Source of the DNA: CAWGOF01 sp963824225
GTDB taxonomy: Bacteria; Acidobacteriota; Polarisedimenticolia; Polarisedimenticolales; Polarisedimenticolaceae
Length of the DNA stretch: 64,000 nucleotides
Direction of reading: 5' to 3'
Assembly: GCA_963824225.1 (NCBI GenBank)
Contig: CAWGOF010000001.1
Span: 464,745 to 528,744 of the forward strand
Within the stretch, counting starts at the first letter, position 1; the number at the start of each line of letters is the position of its first letter. Shown here piece by piece: positions 7,962-21,125 of this stretch. The translations under genes were made by a program, and so were the position numbers. Below the pieces are notes generated by a model, which was not told the origin of the DNA, ran no database searches, and saw nothing but the letters and a program-made list of their open reading frames with translations.

Positions 7962-9458
7962 CTAGCGCAGCGCCGCGAGCTCGCGGGAAGCTACGTCGTG
8001 CTCGGGCACGAGCTTCAGCGCTTCCTCGAACTGCCGTCGCGCGCGCAGCGGCAGGCCGCGCTTCTTGTAGAACCGACCGAGGTGGATCCGGTACTCGACG
8101 TTCCACGGGTCGAGCTCGGTCGCGCGGGTGTAGTTCTCCTCGGCCATGCGCTGCCAGCGCGCCTCCGGGTTCCGGGCCTGGCACTCGGCGAGGAGGAAGT
8201 ACAGGCGCGCGTCCTCGGCGTGGTACGAGATCGCCAGCTTCGCGTACTGGATGGCGTTGTGGTAGTCGCCCGCGCGCACCGCTTGCCGCGCCTTGGCGTG
8301 GTAGCTCTCGGCGACGCGCGTGGCCTCGTCCTGGGCCACGCGGGACCGCGTCTTGTCCAGCTCGGGCCGCACGAGCAGCGAGTCGACGTCGACCGGGGGA
8401 CGATCGGTCGTCCGACTCGGCGCGTCGGACGGCCGATCCCCGCGATCGGCCTGCGTCAGATTCAGGTACGCCTCGACCAGCCGGCTCTCGATCACCGCCA
8501 GCTCGGCCCGGAAGCGCTCGCGGATCTTGGGCGTCAGACGGTCCCGGTGCACCAGCGCCTTGGCCTCTTCGTACGCCCGCTCGATCACCGGGCGGGGCGC
8601 ATCGGAGGCGACGCCGAGCACGTCGTACGGGTTTCCACCGCGGATCCGCACGTACGACTGGCGGACCATCGTTTCCTGGAGCGCCTCGAGAGCGGCGCGG
8701 TCGGCGTGATCGCGCAGCAGGTCGGCCGTGCGGAACGCGCCGTCGGCGATCGGCGGATCGTACTCGACGACGCGCAGCGTCAGGAGCGCGAACAGGAATC
8801 GCACCGCGCCGTCCTCCTCGCCCGCTGGAAGCGTCGTGATGACGTCGGACAGCGAGGACGAGCCGTCGATGCGCGACAGGACATAGCCCTGCGTGCGGCT
8901 CAGGACCAACCGATCGAGCGGTAGCGGGGTCGGCCGGCGCAGCCGCAGCGGATTCGCGATCGTCCACATCGCGTCGCGAATCGGTGTGAACCGCGCGAGC
9001 GCCGCAAAGCCGGAAAGAATCTGCGTCAGCGTGCTCGGGACGTCCGCGTCGTAGAGCTGCGGGACGTCGTCGAGGTCCTCGAACTCGGTCGATCCGCTCT
9101 CCTCGGCGAACACGGCCCGCACGATCCCGGCCGTGACGTCGCGCGCGGCGCGGTGCAGGGGGTCCTTGGCGATCAGACCGCGGTTGACCAGCGCGAGCGC
9201 CAGCGCGACCGTGCCCTTCGCGTCGCGCTCGGCCTCGGCCAGCGCGCCCGTCGACACGAGCCGTTCGCGGACCAGCCGCGCGCCGAGCCCCTCCTCGGCG
9301 ACGCTCGACTCGCCGAGCTGGATCAGGCCCCGGGAGAACAGGATCCGACGCCACGCGCGCTCCGTGCGGTGCGTGAGCACACCGGTGCGCTCGTTCTCGT
9401 ACAGGTCGCGGAACAGCTCCGGTACGACCGGTGCGTCGATCGCGGACTGCGTGCTCAA
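7962..9458 (-). CDS. PATAN-like / degenerate J-domain / TPR protein of unknown function
   Basis: A 498-residue cytoplasmic protein with no signal peptide. The first ~150 residues resemble the PATAN (DUF4388) type seen in gliding/regulatory proteins of deltaproteobacteria (LFSRGLIQLGESSVAEEGLG; LVSTGALAEAERDAKG). Around residues 275-310 NPYDVLGVASDAPRPVIERA is a J-domain-like helix pair, but the HPD tripeptide needed to stimulate DnaK is replaced by HRD (about residue 299). The last ~130 residues are TPR helices (YHNAIQYAKLAISYHAEDAR; NVEYRIHLGRFYKKRG). Start is TTG 9456-9458; no ATG/GTG fits better. Likely a scaffold; I would not assign a function. Confidence 0.6.
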   Translation of the reverse strand: MSTQSAIDAPVVPELFRDLYENERTGVLTHRTERAWRRILFSRGLIQLGESSVAEEGLGARLVRERLVSTGALAEAERDAKGTVALALALVNRGLIAKDPLHRAARDVTAGIVRAVFAEESGSTEFEDLDDVPQLYDADVPSTLTQILSGFAALARFTPIRDAMWTIANPLRLRRPTPLPLDRLVLSRTQGYVLSRIDGSSSLSDVITTLPAGEEDGAVRFLFALLTLRVVEYDPPIADGAFRTADLLRDHADRAALEALQETMVRQSYVRIRGGNPYDVLGVASDAPRPVIERAYEEAKALVHRDRLTPKIRERFRAELAVIESRLVEAYLNLTQADRGDRPSDAPSRTTDRPPVDVDSLLVRPELDKTRSRVAQDEATRVAESYHAKARQAVRAGDYHNAIQYAKLAISYHAEDARLYFLLAECQARNPEARWQRMAEENYTRATELDPWNVEYRIHLGRFYKKRGLPLRARRQFEEALKLVPEHDVASRELAALR

Positions 9459-9545
9459 CGCCTCACACCCCTGGGGCCCGAGGTCGGCTCGACCGGGACC
9501 TCGCTATCAATATAGGAACGGGAGTTCCAAAGGAAAGCCGGGCGG

Positions 9546-11294
<1,749 letters not shown>

Positions 11295-11343
11295 GCAGGC
11301 CTCCCCCGTGACGAGCGCGAAGCGCGCGTATTCTAGCTCTCGC

Positions 11344-14300
11344 TCAGAACGAGTTGCCGATCGAGAAGAAGAACTGTCCTGGCGACTCGCCCATCTCGCG
11401 GTCGAGCTTCCACCCGTACTCGGCGCGCAGCGGACCGATCGGCGTCTCGAATCGGATGCCCAGGCCGAGGACGTGTCGCAGCTCGGTCGGATCGAGGTCC
11501 TGCAGTCGACGATACACGTTGCCCGCGTCGTAGAACACGACCCCGCGCAGTGCGCTGAACAGCGGGAACCGGAGCTCCTCGTTGAGCACGAACATCGCTT
11601 CCCCGCCGGTGGGCAGCCCGTCGTCGGACACGGGGCCCAGCCGATCGGTGTCGAACCCGCGGACGGTCGAGCTGCCGCCGGCGAAGAACCGCTCGGAGAT
11701 CGGCACCTCGGTCGTTCCGGAGAACCGGTCCTCGATCCCCACGCGCGCGACCGAGACGAACGTCAGTCGCGGCGCGAGCGTCCACGTCCGGGACACCTCG
11801 GCCGTGCCCCGGATGTACGAGAACTCGGACAACAGCGGCTCGGCGAACACGGCGACGTTCAGCGTCCCGCGCAGGCCGCGCGTCGCCAGGATCGGATCGT
11901 CCCGCGTGTCGTAGGTCAGCGAGCCCTCGACGCTGCCGAGCTGGGCGTCCTCGAGCTGCTCCTGCTGCACCGCCACGGGGTCCACGATGTCGAACACGTC
12001 GATCAGCTGATACGCGTAGCGCAAGTACCCCTGCCAGTGCGGCGAGAACGTGCGCTCGGCGCGCAGGGCGACCGACCAGCGCTCGACATCGAAGCCGGGG
12101 GTCTGACTATCGGTCTCCCACAGCAGGCTCGCCAGCCCGGGCGTCGTCGATCCGAACAGCTTGGGCGTGCGACCGAACAGCTGGAAGTTCTCCAGGTCGG
12201 CGTTGACGATCGCGCGCATGCCGATGCTACGCCCGCGTCCGGCCACGTTGTCGAACGACGAGCCAACGCTGAGGTTCACGCGCGACTCGGTGTTGTATCC
12301 CGCACCCACGGCCAGGCGCAGCGGGCGACTCTCGGTCACCCGGACGTACACGACCTGGGCCACGTCGTCGCCCTCGCGCAACGGCTGGTACTCGACGTGC
12401 ACGCTCTGCAGCGTTCCGAGACGGTACAGCGCGCGCTGGGCCCGCGTGATCTCCTCGCGCGTCAGCGTGTCCCCGACCTGCAGGTCGAGCGCCTCGAGGA
12501 TCGTGTCGTCGCGCGTCAAGAAGTTGCCCTCGACGCGGATCGCGGCGACGTGCATCTCGGGCCCGGCGGTGACCTCGAACCGCAGGTCCGCCAGGCCGTC
12601 GGGGGTGAACGTCGGGATGACGCGCACGGTCGCCCCGCCCCGCCCGGCGTGATCGAGCGCGCGGCGCAGCGCGGCCTCGGCGTCGGCCACGACACCCCGA
12701 GAAACGGGCTGGCCCACGCGCAACCCGGTCCACAGCGCGAGCTGATCCGTAGCGATCCCGGGGACGTCCGAGAACTCGAGCTTGCGCAGCGTGTACCGTG
12801 GCCCCTCGCGAATCTGGAGCCGCACGTCGACGGTGTCGCCGCGCGCGGACAGGCGCAGCTCGGGCCGTTCGACGTGGACCGACAGGTATCCCTCGTTCCG
12901 GTACAACGTCCGGATCGCCGCCACGTCGGCCTCGAGCACCGCCGGATCGAACGACTTGCGGCCGAGGAACCCCGGCGGGCGCGTCAGCATCTGCCGGCGC
13001 ACGCGTTCTTCCCCGACCTCCGTCGCCCCGTCGATCACCACGCGCGACACCTCGACCTCGACGCCCCGATCGACCCGGAACCGCAGGACCGGCGCCGGGC
13101 CGGCGACGAGCTCGTACTCCACGTCGACCGCGAAGTACCCCCGGCTCTGGTAGAACGAGCGGATCGCTTCGACCGAGTCGGCGTACAGGTCGCCGACGAA
13201 CAGCGAGTCCGACCACAGCTCCTCGAGCTTCTGGCGCAGCTTGCGCTCCTCCTTCGACCGCACGCCCTCGAACTCGACCGTATACTGCGGGCCGGCCCGC
13301 ACGCGGTAGTCCAGGTCGAACGTCTGCGGCACGCTCTCGACCGGATCGACGAACACCTCGGCCTCGAGATACCCGCGGCGCACGAGCGTGCGGCGCAGGG
13401 ACTCGACGCCGATGTACACGTCGGCTCGGCGGTACGCATCGCCGGTCTTCAGCGTCAGGCGCTGACGCAGCTCGTCGGGACCGAAGCGCTCGTCGGCCGC
13501 GACCGTGACCGCACCGACGCGCGGACCGCCCGGGGCCGCGCGCGCGGGTGTGGCGGTCCCGGGCGCCGCGTCGGGGGTCGGTCGGCGCCACCAGTAGCGC
13601 TGCGTGTAGTACAGGTTGGCCCCGATCCCACCGTTCGTCGCCCGCTCGGCCGTGACCGTGGCCCGGCGGTTGGCCCGCCACTCGACCTGGTACAGATCTT
13701 CCTCGGCCTGGTCCGCGCGGTGCGAGTACAGGACGGACAGGTCGTCACGGATCTCCTTGCCCAAGGTCACGCGCGTCGTCGGATCCTGACGATCGATGGT
13801 CAGCGGGTCGACGCGCAGCGTGTCGAGCCCCACGAGGCTCGCCAGCTGGTCCTCGAACGGATCGGTCAGAACGCCGGCGAAGTAGTTCGCCGCCACGTCG
13901 CCGGTGAACCCGCTGCTCCCCACCGTGCCGGTGTCCAGATCGCTGAGCGTCCGACCCGTCGCCAGGAGCGCCACGATGTCCTGGGTCGAAAGGGCCGGGC
14001 TGCTCGTCAGCTCGTACGTCAGACGATCCGGCGTGCCCGAGGCGCGGAGCTGGATCTCGTAGCCCGCGACGCTCGTGTCGGCTTCGAGGGTCACGTACGG
14101 CTCGATGCGGTCAGGGTTCGTGAAGTCGAGCGTGCCCGACCGCACCTGGTACCGCACCCCGCGGTACTCGATGCGTCCGCCCTCGAGGGCGAACACACGA
14201 CCGAGGACCTGGGGCCGCTCGATCGTTCCGCCAACCTGCAGGTCGACGGCGGACTCGATCTCGGCCAGCCGGTTGCGGATCCACACGCGGTTCGGCGCAT

Positions 14301-17300
14301 GGACGTCGATGTCGAGGAACGTTCGCTGCGCCAGGTCCGAGCTCTCGCCGGGTGCATACTCGCGACCCGACCCGCCGAACAGCTGCGGTCCCTCGAGCTC
14401 GCTCGACCACAGGCCGCGGAGCAGCTCCGCCTGGCCGCGGACCTGGATCCGCTCGGGCGTCCCACCGACGTCGAGCCGCGCGTCGTAGACGCCATCGAAC
14501 CCCTCGGGTATCTCGAGACGCACGCCGCGTCCGTCGAGCGCGATCTCGAACGATCGGACGCCGCCGGCCCCGATCTCGACGCGCCCGGTGCCGTCGACCT
14601 CCCCTCCGCCGATCACCCCGTGGAGCGCGGTGATCTCGGCGGTCGAGCCGCGCAGCGTCACGTCGGCCGAGAGCGCCTCGAGCCGATACGGCAAGCCGAG
14701 ATAGCGCAGGCGTCCGCGGGTCAGGTGCAACGACCCCACGAGGTCCGGAGCGGCGAGCGTGCCGTGCGCCTCGATCGCCAGGGCCACGCTGCCCTCGGCC
14801 CGCAGCTCGGGGACGACGAGCGCGCTCGCCGCGAGGTCGATCGTTCCGTCGAGCGTCGCGTCGACGGCATCCGAGGAGATCGTGTAGCGCACGCGACCGT
14901 GCAGGTCGACGGCGTCGCCGCGGAGCCCGAACGGTCCGAAGTCGAGCACGCCGCCGTGGATCGTCAGGGGCACCGCTTCCGCGAGCTCGAACGACCGGGT
15001 GCCGACCTCGATCGTCCCTTGGGTCACCGTCCCGTCCACGTCCCACGTCGCCGGGTCGCCGAGCGGTCCCGACGCGTCGAACTGCCCCCCGAGCCGGATG
15101 CGCGCCGGGAGGTCGGCGTTCCTCGTGCGGTCGATCGACCAGTCCTCGAGCGTGAGATCGGCACGCATCGGAAACGGCGCGGCGAGCGCCACGACCGCGG
15201 TGGTGCGAAAGCCGCCGGGCTCGAGCCCCGCGAGCCGTAGCTCGGCCTCGCCCGGCCGCAGCTCGAGCTGGCCGCCGACGCTCCCGAGCCAGAGCGGTCC
15301 GACGTGCAGATCGTCGCTCGCGAGATCGAACACGGCATGCGCCCCGTGCTCGTCGACCTCGAGCGGGCCGCTTACCGACAGCTCGACCTCGATCGGCGAC
15401 GGCGTGTCGCGCCACACCGCGAGCTTCGCGATCCGCGCTCGACCGCTGGTCACGCGGGCGGCGACGTGATAGGTCGTCAGGTCGAGCGTCGCCGAGCCCT
15501 CGAGGTCGATCGCCGGCCCGTGGACGCGGACGTCGTCGAACTCGATCTTGTCCGCCGCGACCCGCAGGGCCGCCGTCGCCTCGTCGAACGGCTCTCCGAG
15601 CCAGCGTCCGCTCGACAGGCTCAGCGCGCCCTGTCCCGCGAGGCCGCTCTCCACGCGCGCCGCGCGCAGCATGCCGGTCGCCCGTCCGCGCAGATCGGTC
15701 GTGACCCCGAACAACGCCGCGAGGTCGGCGACCTCGACGTCCGACGCGTCGAGGTCGACCGTCCGGACCACGAGCGGATCGGGCGCGAATCCGAGCGCAC
15801 CGTGGAGCCGGGCCGTGCCCCGTGCCACGTCGAGCTCCCGGATCTCGATCCGCCCGGGGCGGGATTCGAGCGCCAGTCGTGCCCGGTCGAACGGCTCGGG
15901 ACCCCAGGATCCGTCGGCCAGATCGAGCTCGAGGTCGATCTCGGCCCGCCCGCCGAGCGCGAACCGCGCGGCGAGCGCGCCGCTGCCGGTGACCGGCCGC
16001 TGCGCCAGATCGGGCGCCCGCAGGCCCGTCGCGGCGAGGATGCGCAGCACGTCGCGCTGGGTCGTGGCGGCGTTGGTCGTCGTGCCGTCGAGTCGGATCT
16101 CACCAGTGATCGGGCGCACCGCGAGATCGGCGCGCACGTCGAGCGCGAACGTCGTGTCGGGGGTCTGGAGCTCCGCGGCGGAAAGCTCGAGCCGTCCGTC
16201 GTCGATGCGGAACGTTCCGCTGCCCGAGCACGGGACGCCCTGCGCGTCGGCCGCGGACGCCGTGATCGCGAACGAGCCCTCGCCGTTCCACGTCCGGCGG
16301 GCGACGGGCTGGCCCTGCGCACGCAACGTTCCCGCCGTGCGGCCGCGCACCGGGAGCGGCACACCGAGCCAGCTGAACAGTCCGGCCGCGTCGATGTCCT
16401 CGACCTCCAGGTCGACCGTGGCCACGGCCGCAGCGCCGAGTGGCAGGTCGACCTTCCCGCGGGCCGCACCGCCGAGGACCGCAGCGCTCACGTCGGCCAG
16501 CGTGGCCCGCGGGCCGTCGATCGTCAGCGTGCCGCGGATGTGCGCGACGTCGAACCGCGCCACGCGCAGATCGCGGACCTCGATCGGACCCTCGACGCGC
16601 CACGGTCCGGCGTCGTGCGTGAGGCTGAGCGTGGCCGCGAGCGATCCCGAGCGTAGCGCCGAGCCCGCGGGCAGCAGACGTGCGAGGAGCGCCAGATCGG
16701 ACCGCGCGCGCACGGTCGCATCGACCTGCAGCGGCCCCGCGAGCTCGACGACCGCGGTGCCGCCGATCTCGCCGGGCGCAGCCCGGACCGACGCGTCGAG
16801 GAGCTCGAGACGCGTCCCGCGGAGCCGGAACTGCGTGGCCACGCGGGCGTCGATCGGCTGGGCGAGCGCGCCGTGGGTGACGTGAGCCTCGGCGCGCAGA
16901 TCGCCGGTCATCGTTCGACCGTCGCTGGCCACGCTGGCCTGCAGCTCCGTCCGCTCGACCGCCAGGTTGAACGCGTGCTCTCGATCTTCGTGGATCCACA
17001 CGCCTTCGGTGAGTCGCACGCGTCGGGCGACGAGGTCGATCGCGAGCGGCTCGCGGCGCTGGGCCTTCGGGCGCCGGGCGCGGATCCATTCGGCGTCGGT
17101 CGTGACCCGCGGATGGTCGAGCAGCAGTCCGTCGATGCGCACGCGACCGCGGCGCAACCCGGCGAGCGAGCCAAACGCGAGGTCGATGCGCGCGTACGGA
17201 ACGGAGATCGACAGCTTGCCCGGAGCACCGGCGGCGCTCTCGACGACGACGTCGGTCGCCGTGAGGCGCATTCGCAGCAGATCGAGCTCGACCGAGCTGA

Positions 17301-17496
17301 CGCGGAGCGTCAGGCCGTACTCGCGCTCGAGCGCGTCGGTGACGCGCTCGACGAGCCAGGTCTCGAGGTGCGGACGCGTCGCCAGCACGGCCAGCACGAC
17401 GAGCAGCGCGCCGACGATGGCGATCGGGCGCAGCACCCGCAGGCGGCCGCGCGCCCGGCGTGGCGCTTCGTGCGACCCAGGGGAGAACCGCGGCAC
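11344..17496 (-). CDS. Single-chain TamB - Omp85 (five POTRA + beta-barrel) fusion
   Basis: A 2050-residue uninterrupted frame joining two normally separate envelope proteins. Residues 1-20 are basic, 21-39 form one membrane helix (PIAIVGALLVVLAVLA), then about 1260 residues of AsmA/TamB-type repeats ending in a TamB C-terminal (DUF490) domain with LSTQDIVALLATGRTLSDL and DDLSVLYSHRADQ. A Pro/Ala-rich linker (about 1304-1325) has no hydrophobic stretch, so the second half has no signal peptide of its own. Residues ~1328-1725 read as five POTRA domains and ~1726-2050 as an Omp85 barrel with the STVRGFDTDRLG motif and a terminal Phe. Predicted to be anchored in both membranes, moving lipid and/or barrel proteins across the periplasm. 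GTG start. The 34-base gap to the DksA-like gene suggests co-transcription. Confidence 0.88.
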   Translation of the reverse strand: MPRFSPGSHEAPRRARGRLRVLRPIAIVGALLVVLAVLATRPHLETWLVERVTDALEREYGLTLRVSSVELDLLRMRLTATDVVVESAAGAPGKLSISVPYARIDLAFGSLAGLRRGRVRIDGLLLDHPRVTTDAEWIRARRPKAQRREPLAIDLVARRVRLTEGVWIHEDREHAFNLAVERTELQASVASDGRTMTGDLRAEAHVTHGALAQPIDARVATQFRLRGTRLELLDASVRAAPGEIGGTAVVELAGPLQVDATVRARSDLALLARLLPAGSALRSGSLAATLSLTHDAGPWRVEGPIEVRDLRVARFDVAHIRGTLTIDGPRATLADVSAAVLGGAARGKVDLPLGAAAVATVDLEVEDIDAAGLFSWLGVPLPVRGRTAGTLRAQGQPVARRTWNGEGSFAITASAADAQGVPCSGSGTFRIDDGRLELSAAELQTPDTTFALDVRADLAVRPITGEIRLDGTTTNAATTQRDVLRILAATGLRAPDLAQRPVTGSGALAARFALGGRAEIDLELDLADGSWGPEPFDRARLALESRPGRIEIRELDVARGTARLHGALGFAPDPLVVRTVDLDASDVEVADLAALFGVTTDLRGRATGMLRAARVESGLAGQGALSLSSGRWLGEPFDEATAALRVAADKIEFDDVRVHGPAIDLEGSATLDLTTYHVAARVTSGRARIAKLAVWRDTPSPIEVELSVSGPLEVDEHGAHAVFDLASDDLHVGPLWLGSVGGQLELRPGEAELRLAGLEPGGFRTTAVVALAAPFPMRADLTLEDWSIDRTRNADLPARIRLGGQFDASGPLGDPATWDVDGTVTQGTIEVGTRSFELAEAVPLTIHGGVLDFGPFGLRGDAVDLHGRVRYTISSDAVDATLDGTIDLAASALVVPELRAEGSVALAIEAHGTLAAPDLVGSLHLTRGRLRYLGLPYRLEALSADVTLRGSTAEITALHGVIGGGEVDGTGRVEIGAGGVRSFEIALDGRGVRLEIPEGFDGVYDARLDVGGTPERIQVRGQAELLRGLWSSELEGPQLFGGSGREYAPGESSDLAQRTFLDIDVHAPNRVWIRNRLAEIESAVDLQVGGTIERPQVLGRVFALEGGRIEYRGVRYQVRSGTLDFTNPDRIEPYVTLEADTSVAGYEIQLRASGTPDRLTYELTSSPALSTQDIVALLATGRTLSDLDTGTVGSSGFTGDVAANYFAGVLTDPFEDQLASLVGLDTLRVDPLTIDRQDPTTRVTLGKEIRDDLSVLYSHRADQAEEDLYQVEWRANRRATVTAERATNGGIGANLYYTQRYWWRRPTPDAAPGTATPARAAPGGPRVGAVTVAADERFGPDELRQRLTLKTGDAYRRADVYIGVESLRRTLVRRGYLEAEVFVDPVESVPQTFDLDYRVRAGPQYTVEFEGVRSKEERKLRQKLEELWSDSLFVGDLYADSVEAIRSFYQSRGYFAVDVEYELVAGPAPVLRFRVDRGVEVEVSRVVIDGATEVGEERVRRQMLTRPPGFLGRKSFDPAVLEADVAAIRTLYRNEGYLSVHVERPELRLSARGDTVDVRLQIREGPRYTLRKLEFSDVPGIATDQLALWTGLRVGQPVSRGVVADAEAALRRALDHAGRGGATVRVIPTFTPDGLADLRFEVTAGPEMHVAAIRVEGNFLTRDDTILEALDLQVGDTLTREEITRAQRALYRLGTLQSVHVEYQPLREGDDVAQVVYVRVTESRPLRLAVGAGYNTESRVNLSVGSSFDNVAGRGRSIGMRAIVNADLENFQLFGRTPKLFGSTTPGLASLLWETDSQTPGFDVERWSVALRAERTFSPHWQGYLRYAYQLIDVFDIVDPVAVQQEQLEDAQLGSVEGSLTYDTRDDPILATRGLRGTLNVAVFAEPLLSEFSYIRGTAEVSRTWTLAPRLTFVSVARVGIEDRFSGTTEVPISERFFAGGSSTVRGFDTDRLGPVSDDGLPTGGEAMFVLNEELRFPLFSALRGVVFYDAGNVYRRLQDLDPTELRHVLGLGIRFETPIGPLRAEYGWKLDREMGESPGQFFFSIGNSF

Positions 17497-17530
17497 GTGA
17501 GCTCGCGGGGCGGCACCGGGGCCGACCCGG

Positions 17531-18283
17531 TCAGGCGTTCAGCTCGTCGTCGTCATCGCGATCGGGCTCGATCTCCGGGGCATCGTCGGTCGCATCGTCG
17601 TCCGGCTCGTGGTCGTCCTCGACCTCCGCTGGCTCCTCGGCTCCTCGCGGCTCGTCCTCGTACTCGCCATCGAAGCCGTGGCCCTGCTGCTGGAGCAGCA
17701 GCCCCTGCTCCTCGAGCTCCTGGCACCGCACGCAGTGCCGGGCCCACGGCTCGACCTCGAGCCGTTTCTCCGGGATCTCTTGCCCGCACTGCAGGCACGA
17801 GCCGTACTCCCCACGATCGATGCGCAGCAGGGCTTCCTCGATGAGCAGCATCTGGCGCTGCTCCATCTCGGTCAGCGAGAGCATGAAGTCCCGGTCGTAC
17901 GAGTTGACCGCGTAGTCAATGTAGTCCTCGGTCCCATCGGTCGCCGTCTCGCGCGTGCTGCCCCTCCCGCTGCGGTACGCTCCGAGGAGCGCGCGGTGTC
18001 GGGTCAGGAGCAGCTCACGGAACCGCGCCGCACGCTTGCGCGCGGCGGCGCGGGCCGGGCGCGAGAGCTTCACGGGCTTCGGGACGGGCTTCGGAGGTGC
18101 GGGGACCACCGCGCGCGCGGCCGACTTGGCCTTGGGCGCCGGGCCCTTCGGAGCGGCCTTCACTTCGACCTTGGCCGGCCGTGCGCTCGGCGCGGGGCGG
18201 GGCGCGGGCGCGGGCTTGGCCGCGGCCCGTGCGGGGGGCCGCTTCTCCGTCCGTTGCGGGGCCTTCTTGCTCGACTTCTTCAT
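17531..18283 (-). CDS. DksA/TraR-type zinc-finger regulator with long N-terminal tail
   Basis: RNA-polymerase-associated regulator of the DksA/TraR family, 250 residues. Seen: a Lys/Ala/Pro-rich disordered N-terminal region (residues 1-105), a coiled-coil pair (RAARFRELLLTRHRALLGAY; MLSLTEMEQRQMLLIEEALL), and the zinc finger CLQCGQ...HCVRC at residues ~163-185, then a strongly acidic C-terminal tail. DGTEDYIDYAVNSYDRDF corresponds to the coiled-coil tip. Classic DksA is ~150 residues, so both tails are additions. The start chosen is ATG 18281-18283 because GGAG lies nine bases upstream; ATG at 18290-18292 is possible. A consensus promoter lies at 18335-18363. Not close enough to call dksA with certainty. 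Confidence 0.82.
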   Translation of the reverse strand: MKKSSKKAPQRTEKRPPARAAAKPAPAPRPAPSARPAKVEVKAAPKGPAPKAKSAARAVVPAPPKPVPKPVKLSRPARAAARKRAARFRELLLTRHRALLGAYRSGRGSTRETATDGTEDYIDYAVNSYDRDFMLSLTEMEQRQMLLIEEALLRIDRGEYGSCLQCGQEIPEKRLEVEPWARHCVRCQELEEQGLLLQQQGHGFDGEYEDEPRGAEEPAEVEDDHEPDDDATDDAPEIEPDRDDDDELNA

Positions 18284-18334
18284 CCGACGCATCTCCGGGG
18301 GGGCGCCGAGCAACCCCCGAAAAAAGGGCGCGCC

Positions 18335-18363
18335 ACTATAGTTCCGACGCTCGGAGCCGTCAA
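18335..18363 (-). promoter_or_regulatory. Sigma-70 promoter of the DksA-like gene
   Basis: On the coding strand TTGACG, 17-base spacer, TATAGT: five of six matches at both boxes with ideal spacing. The start of transcription would fall near 18328, about 45 bases before the ATG. It lies between the ppdK stop (18381) and the regulator, so the regulator-TamB fusion-mutL stretch can be expressed independently of ppdK. Confidence 0.78.
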
Positions 18364-18380
18364 GGCGCAGCGCGCGGTGC

Positions 18381-21124
<2,744 letters not shown>

Positions 21125-21125
<1 letters not shown>

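Noticed and set aside
18303..18330. Run of six T on the minus strand after ppdK as an intrinsic terminator
   Set aside because: Only a very short GGCGCGCC palindrome precedes it, and it lies just downstream of the DksA-gene promoter rather than after a stable stem.
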